Of a stretch of DNA of 64,000 nt, positions 24,003 to 34,249 are shown in pieces. Made by a program: the position numbers and the translations under genes. The stretch is from Hirundichthys speculiger. Lineage: Eukaryota > Chordata > Actinopteri > Beloniformes > Exocoetidae. The stretch is from NCBI GenBank assembly GCA_018398805.1, contig JAGFBZ010002260.1, positions 1,364,001-1,428,000 on the forward strand. The letters run 5' to 3'. The notes beneath the pieces were generated by a model that was not told the DNA's origin, ran no database searches, and saw only the letters and a program-made list of their open reading frames with translations. The first letter of the stretch is position 1, and every line of letters begins with the position of its first letter.

Positions 24003-25420
24003 TTGGAATCAAGTCAGCTAACATATTTCTCCTAATAAACTCCCCCAGGCATGATGCAAAACACTGCAAGTGGCCCGTCTATTTTGACCCCCCAAAATTA
24101 CAAATATTGCTCTTACTTTGTTTATGCCATGTAGCCATAACCCTGCTCGGAAGAGTCCTGAAAGGATATTCCAGTTGGCTGGCGAGGGTCCAGCCACTGC
24201 TGGGATGAATGCATGGACCTCAGCTTCTCTGGCAGCTGCCAGCAGGATTTGAGCGGGACCTCTCGTCGTGCAGAGCTCAGCCTCAGAGCCATGGAGGGAT
24301 GGATCGCTGTGCAGTTTCCACAAAAAGAGGCTTCAAAAGCTCTCTGTACAAACCTATGGATCACAGTATCAGATTCTTCAATTAGATTATTTTTTACATA
24401 CCTCTGTACGTGGGCCACCTGCCCTAACCATCATGCCACCAAGCGGCCCCTTCATTTAAATTCTGTCAAAGTCCTGGAGGTGCTATTTTTGGTGAGGGCG
24501 TGTTTATTAGAGGAAATACAGTAAGTGGCCAAGTGTTCATTTTCAACCTTTTTTGTGTTGAATTTGACAAATTATCATTTTAATTGTTGTAATGCTAGAA
24601 TATTCTTCTGCCAAGCTTCTGCAGACTGGGAGATATATATAATCAGAGAACATATGAGTAAATTCACAGAAAGTCTTTGAACTCCACATCATCCTGACTC
24701 CCACCTCTGTGCTTCCGGTTCAGGTTCAGGTTCAGGTTCAGGTTCCTGTATTTGTGCCTGTCGGTAGATTTGCTTTAGAGTGTTGAGAAGAGAAGAGAAT
24801 TCCCATTTACAGACAGCCATACAACTACAACAAACACAAAAATATAACTAAAACTAGTAAAGAAAACCAATAACACATAAGAACAGTAAAAGACTAAAAT
24901 CAATAAGCTTGAGCAAGGAGGAGGTTAACAAAAGCTGATTTCATCCCTGAGGAGACAAAGCACTGACAATAATAAAGAAAAAAGAAGCACAGGTGAATAG
25001 CACAAGAGCTGGAGTGGAACATCATTATTTTTAATATGTGGTTTCTCTCTGCCACGAAGCAGATCTTTTTCCTCAGTAAATTCTGTCTTTTCCACAACAG
25101 GGCAAAGCTAAAGAAGCAGCAGCAGTACAACAACTACAACAAGAGGAGCAGCAGCAGCAGAGAGCAGCCACTGCTCTGACTGCTCCACAGATTTCTGAGT
25201 GGCAGCAGAACACATGTTTATAACATGCAGATGTGCATTTGCAAAGTGCACGGAGAAGTTACAGAAACAAATCCAAATGTTTTCTGGGACCATTAGCAAC
25301 CTAAGCACTAACAAGGCAATATGACTCCAGCATTTTAGTTGCTTTGTAAGATAAAAGAAAAAGGACTTATCAAATAAGATGAATGTGTTGTCAGTACTTA
25401 ACTTTAGAGGCAGATATTTC
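24003..25420. other. Noncoding stretch with small tandem repeats
   Basis: A short (GGTTCA)n array lies at 24718-24744 and CAG-rich repeats at about 25107-25160. No gene is recognised. Confidence 0.45.
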
Positions 25421-25422
25421 CC

Positions 25423-26056
25423 GTGAGAACAACAGCACAGTTAACACAGTTAACACCACAAAACATGTGGAAGAAGGTGCTCTGGTCAGATGAAATCAAA
25501 ATCAAACTTTTTGGCCACAATGCAAAACGATATATTTGGTGTAAAATCAACAGAGTTCATCACCCTGAACACACCATCCCCACTGTCAAACATGGTGGTG
25601 GCAGCATCATGGTCTGGGCCTGCTTTTCTTCAGCAGGGACAGGGAAGACGGTTAAAATTGATGGGAAGATGGATGGAGCCAAATACAGGACCATTCTGGA
25701 AGAAAACCTGTTGGAGTCTGCAAAAGACCTGAGACTGGGACGGAGATTTATCTTCCAACAGGACAATGATCCAAAACATCAAGCCAAATCTACAATGGAA
25801 CGGTTCACAAATAAACGTATCCAGGTGTTAGAACGGCCAAGTCAAAGTCCAGACCTGAATCCAATCCAGAATCTGTGGAAAAGAGCTGAAGACTGCTGTT
25901 CACAAACGCTCTCCATCCAACCTCACTGAGCTCCAACTGTTTTACAGGAAGAATGGACCAAGAATTTAGTCTCTGGATGTGTTAAACTGATAGAAACAAA
26001 CCCCAAGAGACTGACAGCTGTAACTGCAGCAGAAGGTGGCGCTACAAAGTATTAAC
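25423..26056 (+). pseudogene. Tc1-like transposase C-terminal remnant with mutated catalytic Glu
   Basis: The frame shows the first catalytic Asp in VLWSDE, the GGGSIMVWACFS box, the second Asp in FQQDNDPKH, and DLNPIQNLW, where the third catalytic residue is Gln (CAG) in place of Glu. Just downstream (about 25885) the frame shifts, so the reading frame ends at 25929. The correct-frame sequence (TAVHKRSPSNLTELQ and a terminal ATKY-like end near 26050) carries several stops. It encodes no active enzyme. Confidence 0.9.
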
Positions 26057-27320
26057 GTAAGGGGGCCGAATAATATTGCACGCCCCACTTTTCAGTTTTT
26101 TATTTGTTAAAAAAGTTTAAAATATCCAATAAATTTCGTTCCACTTCATGATTGTGTCTCACTTGTTATTGATTCTTGACAAAAAAAATTAAATTTTATA
26201 TCTTTATGTTTGAAGCCTGAAATGTGGCAAAAGGTCAAAAAGTTATTTTTATTTATTTATGGTTTATTTTTTGACATGGACAGTGCACATTAATAAACAT
26301 AGAATGTAAATGTGCCAGAATTAGCCAAAATGGCTATTTTACATCTGTTGTCCATGGACCGATGTTAAAAGGTCAGATGCATACTAAAATAAATAAAATC
26401 ATGAAATACACAAACAGCATGTTAAAACTTATTGATTAAAAAACACATATGCCATATAAAAAGAGGATGGTTAATATAGGAAAAACATGGAAAGAGAAAA
26501 AAGGAAGTTAAAAAAAGAAGAAAAAAAGAAAGATATAAGACAATGTAAAACTAAGGTGCGCTGACAGTGTGATGTTTAGTGTTGACATATCTGGTGGCTA
26601 ACTAACCACTATTTTAGGTTGTATTTGAATGTATGGTACGTACTTATATCTCTAATGTGGGCTAGTATTATGTTCCGCTCAGGTGCAGCTCTAATGGAAA
26701 ATGCAGATTGGCCAAAACTGCTTTTTCTCCTCTGGATTATACCTCTAGTTGTGCTTCTTGTGGATATGTTTGCAGATGAACCTGTTTTTATGAATTGTCT
26801 TAACACAGAAGGGGTATGTCCTTTTATAATCTTATAGGTTAGACATAAGTTAACGTATTTCACCAGGTTTTCCCCACTCAGGAGTTTATATTTAGTAAAA
26901 ATAAACAGTGGTGATGATATCTAGGTTTTTTAATCCAGAACTTTGAGGGTTTGTTTATGAAGGGACGGAATGGGCATAAGAGATGTTGCACTGGCCTGGG
27001 ACCAAGTTGTTAAACAGTATGTAATGTGGGAAAAGATCATTGAATGGATATACATAATTGCAGCCTCTGTGGACATACAGTTCCGTATATATCTAAAGTT
27101 TGAATTTAACTTGCTGACAGATCTTTTTAATTTGGGCTTTAAATGACAGATTACTATCAATCATGAAACCGAGATATTTAAACTCTGAGACTACCTGTAG
27201 TCTTTCCCCTTCTACATAAACATCTGGCTCAGTGAAGTGTTTATTTGACTTTCTAAAGTACATGCATACAGATTTAGACACATTCAGTTCAAGGGGGCCG
27301 AATACTTTCGCAAGACACTG
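25440..27320 (+). mobile_element. 5'-truncated dead Tc1-like element, interrupted by a LINE
   Basis: The transposase C-terminal half starts at about 25440. The 3' end is the terminal repeat GGGGGCCGAATACTTTCGC...CACTG, ending at 27320 before TA. The 3' noncoding region is split. After AAAAGGTCAAAAAGTT (to 26244) the element resumes at CAAGGGGGCCGAATAC (27290). The 5' terminal repeat is missing. Confidence 0.85.
26245..27285 (-). mobile_element. 5'-truncated LINE insertion inside the Tc1 copy
   Basis: Minus-strand frames (26609-27281, broken) carry FKYLGFMIDSNLSFKAQI and HITYCLTTWS, followed by a C-terminal domain with TRGIIQRRKSSFGQSAFS. These are hallmarks of the reverse transcriptase end of a CR1/L2/Rex-like LINE. 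The 3' end on the minus strand is CCATAAATAAATAAAAAT. The short duplication AGTT flanks the insertion (26241-26244 and 27286-27289). Stops and frameshifts show it is dead. Confidence 0.8.
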
Positions 27321-27324
27321 TAGA

Positions 27325-28450
27325 TCAGCCTACAAAGCATTTGAAGTTGCTACTTCAAGCCTAAATGTTACTTTAACATTTACATAAGCATCTAAAACAT
27401 GTGACTGAACAAAAACAATCATTTCTGTCTTGGTCTTATTTAAACTGAGAAAGTTTATGTGAAACCATGAGTGTTATTATTCAAGATGGTTCAGCAGAGG
27501 TTAGAGAGACCCACTGCTCCTTGTCCGTATGGGCAAATAAATTTACAAATCAGCAAAAGAGTGAAAAGCAATTTTATACTTTTAAAAACAGAGCCCAAAT
27601 GAAGCATGTACACGGCAAAAAGAATTGCCTCCAGAATAGAGCCTTGTGGTTCCCCACAATTAAGTGAGGATGCAGCTGAGGAACGCTAGCCCAGAGAAAC
27701 TCCTGTCTGCTAAATATGATTGGAACCAGTGAAGGACTGTGCCTTTGATGCCCACACAAGACGTAATAATAAAAGGTCTAATGTGTCAAAAACAGCAGAC
27801 ACAATCAGCAGAATGAAGCAGGTCATTAAAAACCCTGACAGTGCTGTTTCTGTGCTATATCACAATTTACAACCTGAATGGAATTTCTCTGAAATACCAT
27901 TAAGTTCAAGGTATGACTGCAGTTGGTCATGAACTACATTTTCTAAAACTTTAGAAAACTTAGAAATCTGTAGTACGCCAGAAGAGCAGTGTTTGTCTTT
28001 TTGAGGAGAGGCTGTGCAGCAGCATGTTTGAAGGCAGCTGGAACACGGCCTGAGCTCAGAGATGAATTAATCAGGTCAACAGCACATGGCTCTATTCTTT
28101 TAAAAACATCTTTAAAGAGCTGGGAGGGAACACAGTTGAGAGGACAGTTATAAGGCCTCAGGTCCTTAACAAACTTAATCTAAGACGAGAGAGATGCCTG
28201 CTCAAAATTCACAAAGATAAATGATCAAGTAGAAGACGGTGACGGGTCCAAAAGAGAAAAAGCAGGAGGAGACATAATAGAAGCAATCTTGTTCAAAACA
28301 AACAAACAAAAAGAAAAAAAAACACAAATCTATCACAAAGTACTTCTGAAGGCACAATACCATTTGAGTCACAGGGATTTAAGAGAGTAAATAGTTTTTA
28401 AAAGAAACTGAGGTTTGTTAGAATTGTTAGAAATAAGGTTAGATTAAAAA
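27325..28450 (-). mobile_element. Degenerate LINE reverse transcriptase
   Basis: Minus-strand pieces, in shifting frames, read YRFLKFSKVLENVVHDQL, FHSGCKL, FDTLD, GEPQGSILEAILFAVYML and LNKTKTEMIVF. In this order they are the conserved blocks of an L2/Rex1-like reverse transcriptase. Many stops and frameshifts are present, so it is an old fossil. It starts directly beside the end of the Tc1 element. Confidence 0.75.
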
Positions 28451-29245
28451 AAAGGATCTGGAAGAAAGTTCTGCTGCTCAATAAATTTATTTCTATGTAT
28501 TGCATTTATTTCTATGAGCTATGAAGAAGTACAGCTGTGTACTTGTTACTGTGTTAATGTGTTGCTGACTGGAGTTTGTACCCCTGATCTCGCGCGCTCA
28601 GTGCTTTTTTTTTTTTTTTTTTTTTAAATAAAAAGACTTTTAAAAACCCTATTAATAAATAAATCAGTGATATTAGTATCACTTAAAATATTGTGTTGCA
28701 GGTTAAAGGATTAAAAAAAACAGGCTGCATCAGCAAGTTTGATTATAGAGAGCTGGTTATGTATGTACAGTATGACATGTAACACATTGCAGATCTTTTT
28801 TAAGCACATTTTGGATTTTAGAAAAATATATATATATATTTTATAATCATCAACATTTACAGGCTATAAAAACAGGAACAAGAAAGGAAGGAAGGAAAGA
28901 AGGAAGGAAGAAGCAAAGATTGAAAGAGGAAAAAAAGGAAGAAAAGGATCATATGTTGGATCATTCAAGGTCATTTAAAAAGAAATATGTAAGCAAAAGG
29001 CCCTCAAGGGCCGTGTCATATCCTCAAATGTTTCTGATTATCTAGAACTGCAGCACATTCACGCACCATCTGCACTGAATGTTCAAATGCCTTCCCGAGG
29101 TGTCAGTGACAGTCGCAGACAGAAACTTGGCTCTTCACATCAGCACAGATGTTAGCTGTCATTAATTATAGAACTCCATTACCAGAAAAGTTAAGAAGCT
29201 TAGTTAAATCCAAAACAACAACAAACTCTCAACGTATTTTTACCT
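28451..29245. other. Noncoding stretch with simple repeats
   Basis: It holds a T run (28606-28625), a (TA)n run (28828-28839) and a GGAA/GAAGG repeat (28880-28915). No gene is seen. Confidence 0.5.
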
Positions 29246-29249
29246 AAAT

Positions 29250-29505
29250 GCGATTGAATGAGTAACCGGTCCAGGACATGTGCGAGGGCAGCAGGACAGC
29301 AGTAAGATAGAAGCGACAGAGCTTCAGGTAGAAGTGTGGGGTGCATCAAGGATCGGCTTTGAGCCCCTTCTCGTTGTCACAGTGATGATAGGTCCACAGA
29401 TGGAGTCAGACAGGACTCTTCCATTGGACTATGATGCTCACAGATGACTTTGCGATCTGAAGTGAGAGCAGGGAGCAGGTGCAAGAAAAGCTGGAGAGGT
29501 GGAAT
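29250..29505 (+). mobile_element. Small RTE-like LINE reverse transcriptase fragment
   Basis: Plus-strand pieces read VQDM and GVHQGSALSPF, and the nucleotide stretch GCAGGTGCAAGAAAAGCTGGAGAGGTGG corresponds to an EQVEESLERW block. The family is the same as the copy in the ror1 intron (53062-54050), here in the opposite orientation and very short. Confidence 0.6.
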
Positions 29506-30830
29506 GAATCTTATATGCTTCAGTGTTTGCAGCAGGATGTTGCATATCTTCTGTAAGTCTGCTGTGGAGAGTGCAGTCTCATCTGCAGTCATCTGCTGGG
29601 GCAGCAGCATCAGAGCCAGTGACTGGAAAAAAAGAGAGCCCTAGAGCTGATTGTGCAAAGATGAATACTTCATATAATGAAAAACATTTTGGAAAACCCA
29701 GAGCATCTTCCTTCACAGCACAGTACTTCAACAACAGAGCGTCTTCAGTCAGAGGATTCTTTCCTGCCCACAGAAACAACTACAAATCTACAATGACTCT
29801 TTGAAGAGACTTAAATAATGACATTTACTGCGACAAACAATTTCCCCTTCATGGAATAAAAAAGCATTATTGAATGGAATTTCCAGATGTGGTGAAAGAG
29901 AAAATGCCGTTGGTTAGTATGAAAAAGGAAGATGCAGAAGACAGGATAAGATAGAAAGGTGAATCTGGACCACAAAGGAAAAAATGACAAAGACAATAAT
30001 TGCAGTGACTGAGACACTGAAAATGACTGAAGGTTTAAATGAATGAACAAATTACATTCTTTTCTCTTTTTTTCCATTCAGAAAACACCCTGCTTTTATA
30101 AAGAAAACAGGGTTTGCACAAAAGCCTCTTTTCTCTTCCTCCTCTACTCCTTTTCTGACAGCACTCCCAGGAAAGGCAAGAGATGATGTCCTCATCTCAG
30201 GAGACATTACATCCAATAATTTTAGTTAGCCGAGCTTCTGATAAAGAAGTCACAGGGGTTTACTACTCTGCTAGTTCAGAAGTCCAGAAGACTGTTCCAG
30301 ACAAGACTATATCGCAGCACAGAACTTCCTTTAGTTTTTCCTCTTTCACTCATGCTGATTAAGAAAACAATGAGAAGTGATGAACTCCTGCACGCCAGTG
30401 TGGAGCGACATCTTTCAAAACCTTTGCATTGGTATGAAGATACTGTGGGTTTTACTCAATTGTCATTGGAATCTCTCTTCGTGAGGAGAAATCTATGAAA
30501 TTACAAGAAATAAACTGTTGAATTTCAGGTCAGCTTAGAAATCATTTGTACATTTGTAAGAGACAACTCTATTGTTTTGGCTCATTCAGCAGGTGGAGTT
30601 GGCGTTTGAGCAGAAAATGAAAGGAACCCATACACTTGAAAAACTAAATCACATTCCCATTTATGACTAAAATCCTTGCTGAACTAATGCAATTTCCAGC
30701 TGCTTTTAGACATGCTCATCACACAGCGGAACAGCGCCGCTGCGTGGTCAACAGCGGTCACTGCAACACGAGCGACCGACAGCCCACAGTGCCGAGTGGA
30801 CTCGTACTGCTGTTACAAATCTGTCTGTGT
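29506..30830. other. Noncoding stretch, no gene recognised
   Basis: Short frames only, without motifs. Confidence 0.4.
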
Positions 30831-31108
30831 TAGGGTGACCATATTTTGATTTCCAAAAAAGAGGACAATCGTCGCGGCCTCAAGACACAAATTCAGACAG
30901 GCTTCTCGGAGGTTGATGAACATGCTTTATTATGCTTCAATGGTGCTAAATTAACTTCTGTAATGAAATTAAATTAAATTTGTAAAAACTTGTAACAAAA
31001 TAATAGCTCTCTTAGACTCTTTTCAAATAAATAAATAAATAATATGAAATAATGTTCTAAATCTGAACTCTTCTGTTAGAAAATCCAGCTTCAACAATAT
31101 ATCTCTTA

Positions 31109-32397
31109 TAGGGCTGTCAATTTCTCAAAATAATTAATCAGATTAATCGCATGACTGTCAATAGTTAATCATGATTAATCACAAATTAATCGCATATTTT
31201 TATCTGTTCTAAATCTACCTTATACAGATCTTTTTCAAGTTGTATTACTCTTATTAATACGAGTCCTGACTAGAACCAGGAAATACGACCATATTAGTCC
31301 AGTCCTGAGGTCTCTGGCTTCCTGTCACTCAGAGAATAGACTTTAAAACAGCTCTACTTGTGTTCAAGTCTCTTCATGGCCCCAAAGTCCATCTCTGACA
31401 TGTTAGAGTCCATATGAACCAACCTGGACTCTGAGAACCTCAGGTAGTGGTCTCCTGCTGGTGTCCAGAGTCAGGACTAAACAAGGTGAAGCTGCATTTC
31501 AGTTTTATGCTCCTAAAATCTGGACCAGTCTTCCAGCTGATGTGAGACAGACCTGAACTCTGACAATGTTCAGATCCAGATTGAAAACAGTTCTGTTTAG
31601 ATGTGAAGATGATGACTGGAAGGATTTTATCTGCACTCTTCATTTTTAATTTAATTAATTAATTTTTTTATTAATTAATTTTATTAATTATTGATTATTT
31701 TTATGCTTGTATTGAATGATTCTATTTGCCTTCTTGTGATTTTATGCATCTGTAAAGCACTTTGAATTGCCTTGTGTACGAATTGTGCTCTACATGCCTA
31801 ATATGAGAGTACACAAATGCTTGCCTTATGCAAAACAAATGCATGTTTATTTATTGCTGCAATGCCAAATTCATTATATATTATATATATATATATATAC
31901 TCAATATTTTCTCTTATGTTCTTCATACAAAATATTTTCGCGGTTTGCTTCAAACGGGGGGCGGGGGGGGAACTCTCTGCATCCGCGCTCTGATTAGCCG
32001 TCAAGTGATATTTCAGTAGTCGGTGCTCCGGTGGTAACTAAATTCACATCGACAGCAAACACAAACAACATTTATCTTGTGGAGTTAGCCATCAGGCAAG
32101 GTTTTGAAGCTGAACTTACCAACTTATCCCAACTACTGCTAACGGAGGATTGTTGACGTCTGTCTGTCTGCGCATGGCCGTCGACGTCAGTGCATGGCTT
32201 CCTGTATTGACAAACTACGGAGGACTACAGGACTACAACTACGGCAGGGCCCGAGGCTTATTAAACTTACTCTCCTCTCTTCTATTGTACATCAACGGCC
32301 AGGCTAATGCTCGCGTTAATCTCGCGTTAATAAAATTAGTTGCGTTAAAATTATTTTGCGTTAATCACGCGTTAACGCGTTAACTTTGACAGCCCTA
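31109..32397 (+). mobile_element. hAT element with TAGGGCTGTCAA ends and 8-bp target duplication
   Basis: The ends are TAGGGCTGTCAA at 31109 and TTGACAGCCCTA at 32397. ATCTCTTA is duplicated exactly on both sides (31101-31108 and 32398-32405). Subterminal TTAATC and TTAACGCG motifs are repeated at both ends. No transposase is seen inside. A LINE 3' end occupies 31205-31800. A single end of the same family is at 40848. Confidence 0.9.
31205..31800 (+). mobile_element. Rex1/CR1-like LINE 3' end inside the hAT element
   Basis: Plus-strand translation in broken frames includes HISPVLRSL, FKSLHG-like DNA, YEPTWTLR, GSGLLLVSRVRTKQGEAAF and FYAPKIW, followed by LKTVLFRC. The 3' UTR ends TGTAAAGCACTTTGAATTGCC. 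This is the C-terminal end typical of fish LINEs, truncated at the 5' side. Confidence 0.75.
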
Positions 32398-32590
32398 ATC
32401 TCTTAATAACTGTAATAAGATAAATAATAGAAGAGTCTCACAAAGATACTAACTTAACAAACAAAAAGGATCTATACTTTTCATCTTTAGTTGTCTTCTT
32501 CATCCTGCTTTTCTTCTTCATCCTGCTTTTCCTCTTCATCCTCCTTATCAGCCCATCCATATTTTGCTGTAGACCCCTAATACATTATAT

Positions 32591-33430
32591 TAGGGGTGCA
32601 ACGGTACAAGTGGCTCACCGTACGGTCCGTACCGCGGTTTTTGTGTCACGGTTTCGGTACGGATTCGGTACAGTTTCAGAGCACCTGCCACTCGCGATAC
32701 CGCAAGATACTGAGTTTGCGGAAAGCGCAACTCGCATGTCGGCGCGTAAAAGAGCACGTCCAAATGGCATAAATGTGCGTCCACCTGGTCACATGTGGAC
32801 GTGCACAAACAGCTCTACCTCTCGATTACGCATCACTGTATTACTTACATATGTTTTTATTCTCTTGAGGTCAGAGGATGTCTGGTCAGCAGTTGTGGTG
32901 GATGTGGGAATAGTCACGGCCAGACACGTCAGTCTGTACAGCTGTGGCATGATCTCATTCAGATGTCTGCTGTGGAGGAAACCAAGGAGATCTTTGTCTC
33001 TGGTGTCAAGCTGGAAAAGGTTGGATGCGGGAATTTATTTCCGATATGTCTGAAACTGTTGGTGGTCAAGGAGGGACAGGAACATTAATTATTCGTGATC
33101 TTTAAATGCGCATCCAGTGATTCGTTCTGTAGTATTTTAAAAAGCACATCAGCTGCGCCAAGACGCACAACTGGTAACAACTGGATCTTACGCAGGTAAG
33201 ATCGCGAGTTTAGGGAGGTGGAAGATTGCGTTCTGTTAACTGTTAACTGTTTTAACTCCCTCGCCGGTGTATTCAACAACAAAACCGAAATGCTCCCACA
33301 CCGGTTTTTCCCAATTTCTCCGCTACTGCTGGCCATGCCTGCTTGTTTTTTTTTTTTTTTTTTCTGCGTCTATGACCTGCAGCCAACCGGCCAAAGTGTG
33401 ATAGGCTGGTCGCTGTGAGTGAACAGAGGC
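32591..33430 (+). mobile_element. Likely hAT-related end (TAGGGGTGCAACGGTAC)
   Basis: TAGGGGTGCAACGGTAC starts at 32591 and is followed by repeated CGGTACGG/CCGTACCG motifs, a composition I associate with hAT termini in fish. I did not find the matching opposite end, so the 3' boundary is a guess. No transposase is present. Confidence 0.4.
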
Positions 33431-33658
33431 GAGTGGACATTGACATGCAGTGGCGGGCCTGTTGCCTAAAAGCAACGCACGCTCACGTGCAAGTCCAATG
33501 CAAAGTTATTGGAACATAAATACTGCGGGACCAGGGGCGATTCTAGGGTCAGAGCTTTAGGGGTGCTGAAGCACCGCTAAAAAAGGCTAGCCTCGCCCAT
33601 GCTCTGGTCTACCTGGATCCTCTGTTGGACTGAAAAGCGTCTGCCAGTGACTTTTGTT

Positions 33659-33880
33659 TCAGGGTTGAAGGTCTGTTAGGATCAGGGATGGAGGATGTCT
33701 CTCCTCTTCTCTCCAATTCTGCAGCTCTTTGTTTTCTTGCGCATGGTTTTTCATGTGCTTGTATAAATTTTTGGTGTTTCCACTGTATTTTACGGACTTT
33801 TTACAAACTACACAACTTGCCATTGTTTTGTTTTCACGATTAAAATAGAGCCAAACTGCGCTCCTTTTCCTTTCTGCCAT
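33659..33880 (-). pseudogene. BED zinc finger, N-terminus of a hAT transposase (truncated)
   Basis: From the ATG at 33880 the frame reads MAERKRSAVWLYF, then CVVCKKSVKYSG and LYKHMKNH, and stops at 33659 after 73 codons. The aromatic pair and the C-x2-C...H-x4-H pattern define a BED finger, the DNA-binding module at the N-terminus of many hAT transposases and of host ZBED genes. Nothing of the RNase-H-like catalytic domain or the hATC dimerisation domain follows, so this is a remnant. The frame is open further upstream through a run of prolines from the 24-G tract, but that extension lacks support. Confidence 0.7.
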
Positions 33881-34032
33881 CCTGGATTCTTCTGCTCTGT
33901 TGTCCCTCTCCGTGATGTGTGTGTTTCGATGAGGGGGGAGAGAGAGCGCTGAGTGGTTGGGTCCGGGGGGAGGGGCCAGGCTGAGTACCTGAATGCTTGC
34001 CACGAGGTGACAGTACAGTGAAAAGACCAGCC

Positions 34033-34056
34033 GGGGGGGGGGGGGGGGGGGGGGGG
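34033..34056. repeat. Homopolymer of 24 G
   Basis: An uninterrupted G24 run on the plus strand. Confidence 0.95.
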
Positions 34057-34249
34057 ACACAGCGACAGCGTCTCAGGCTCAGACTTCAATGAATTCACAC
34101 TTTGCAGCAGTCAGTGATGGTGGGAGAGAAGGAAAGCTTGAGGATCGATCTTTTTACACCAGTATCATTCAATATCAATACCAGCGTTGGTATTGATATT
34201 ATCGATATTTAGATCGATCCGACCACCTCTACCCGTGGCCGCAGGGCAG

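Larger units (their letters stand above)
30832..32573 (-). mobile_element. 3' terminal part of a hAT element, interrupted by a second hAT
   Basis: Segments 30848-31108 and 32398-32573 together match 41157-41575, the 3' part of the hAT element that encodes the transposase at 41499-43374. Matching blocks include GAGGACAATCGTCGCGGCC and AAAGGATCTATACTTTTC. The left end TAGGGTGACCATATTTTGA looks like the true terminus. The copy carries an extra 18-bp CTTCTTCATCCTGCTTTT repeat. It stops at 32573, in the last codons of the transposase. Confidence 0.8.
33534..34236 (-). mobile_element. 5' half of a hAT element with BED finger gene
   Basis: The right end (plus strand ...ATCGATCCGACCACCTCTA, about 34236) reads on the minus strand as TAGAGGTGGTCGGATCGATC. 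A symmetric ATTGATATT/AATATCAAT stretch and the BED finger coding exon follow. The left boundary abuts GGGGCGATTCTAGGG (33536), possibly another hAT terminus. A related CTAGCCTCGCCCATG segment recurs at 41107. The catalytic part is absent. Confidence 0.5.

Noticed and set aside
33808..34098. Polyproline protein on the minus strand
   Set aside because: The proline run is the G24 tract read in reverse; no domain follows in that frame.
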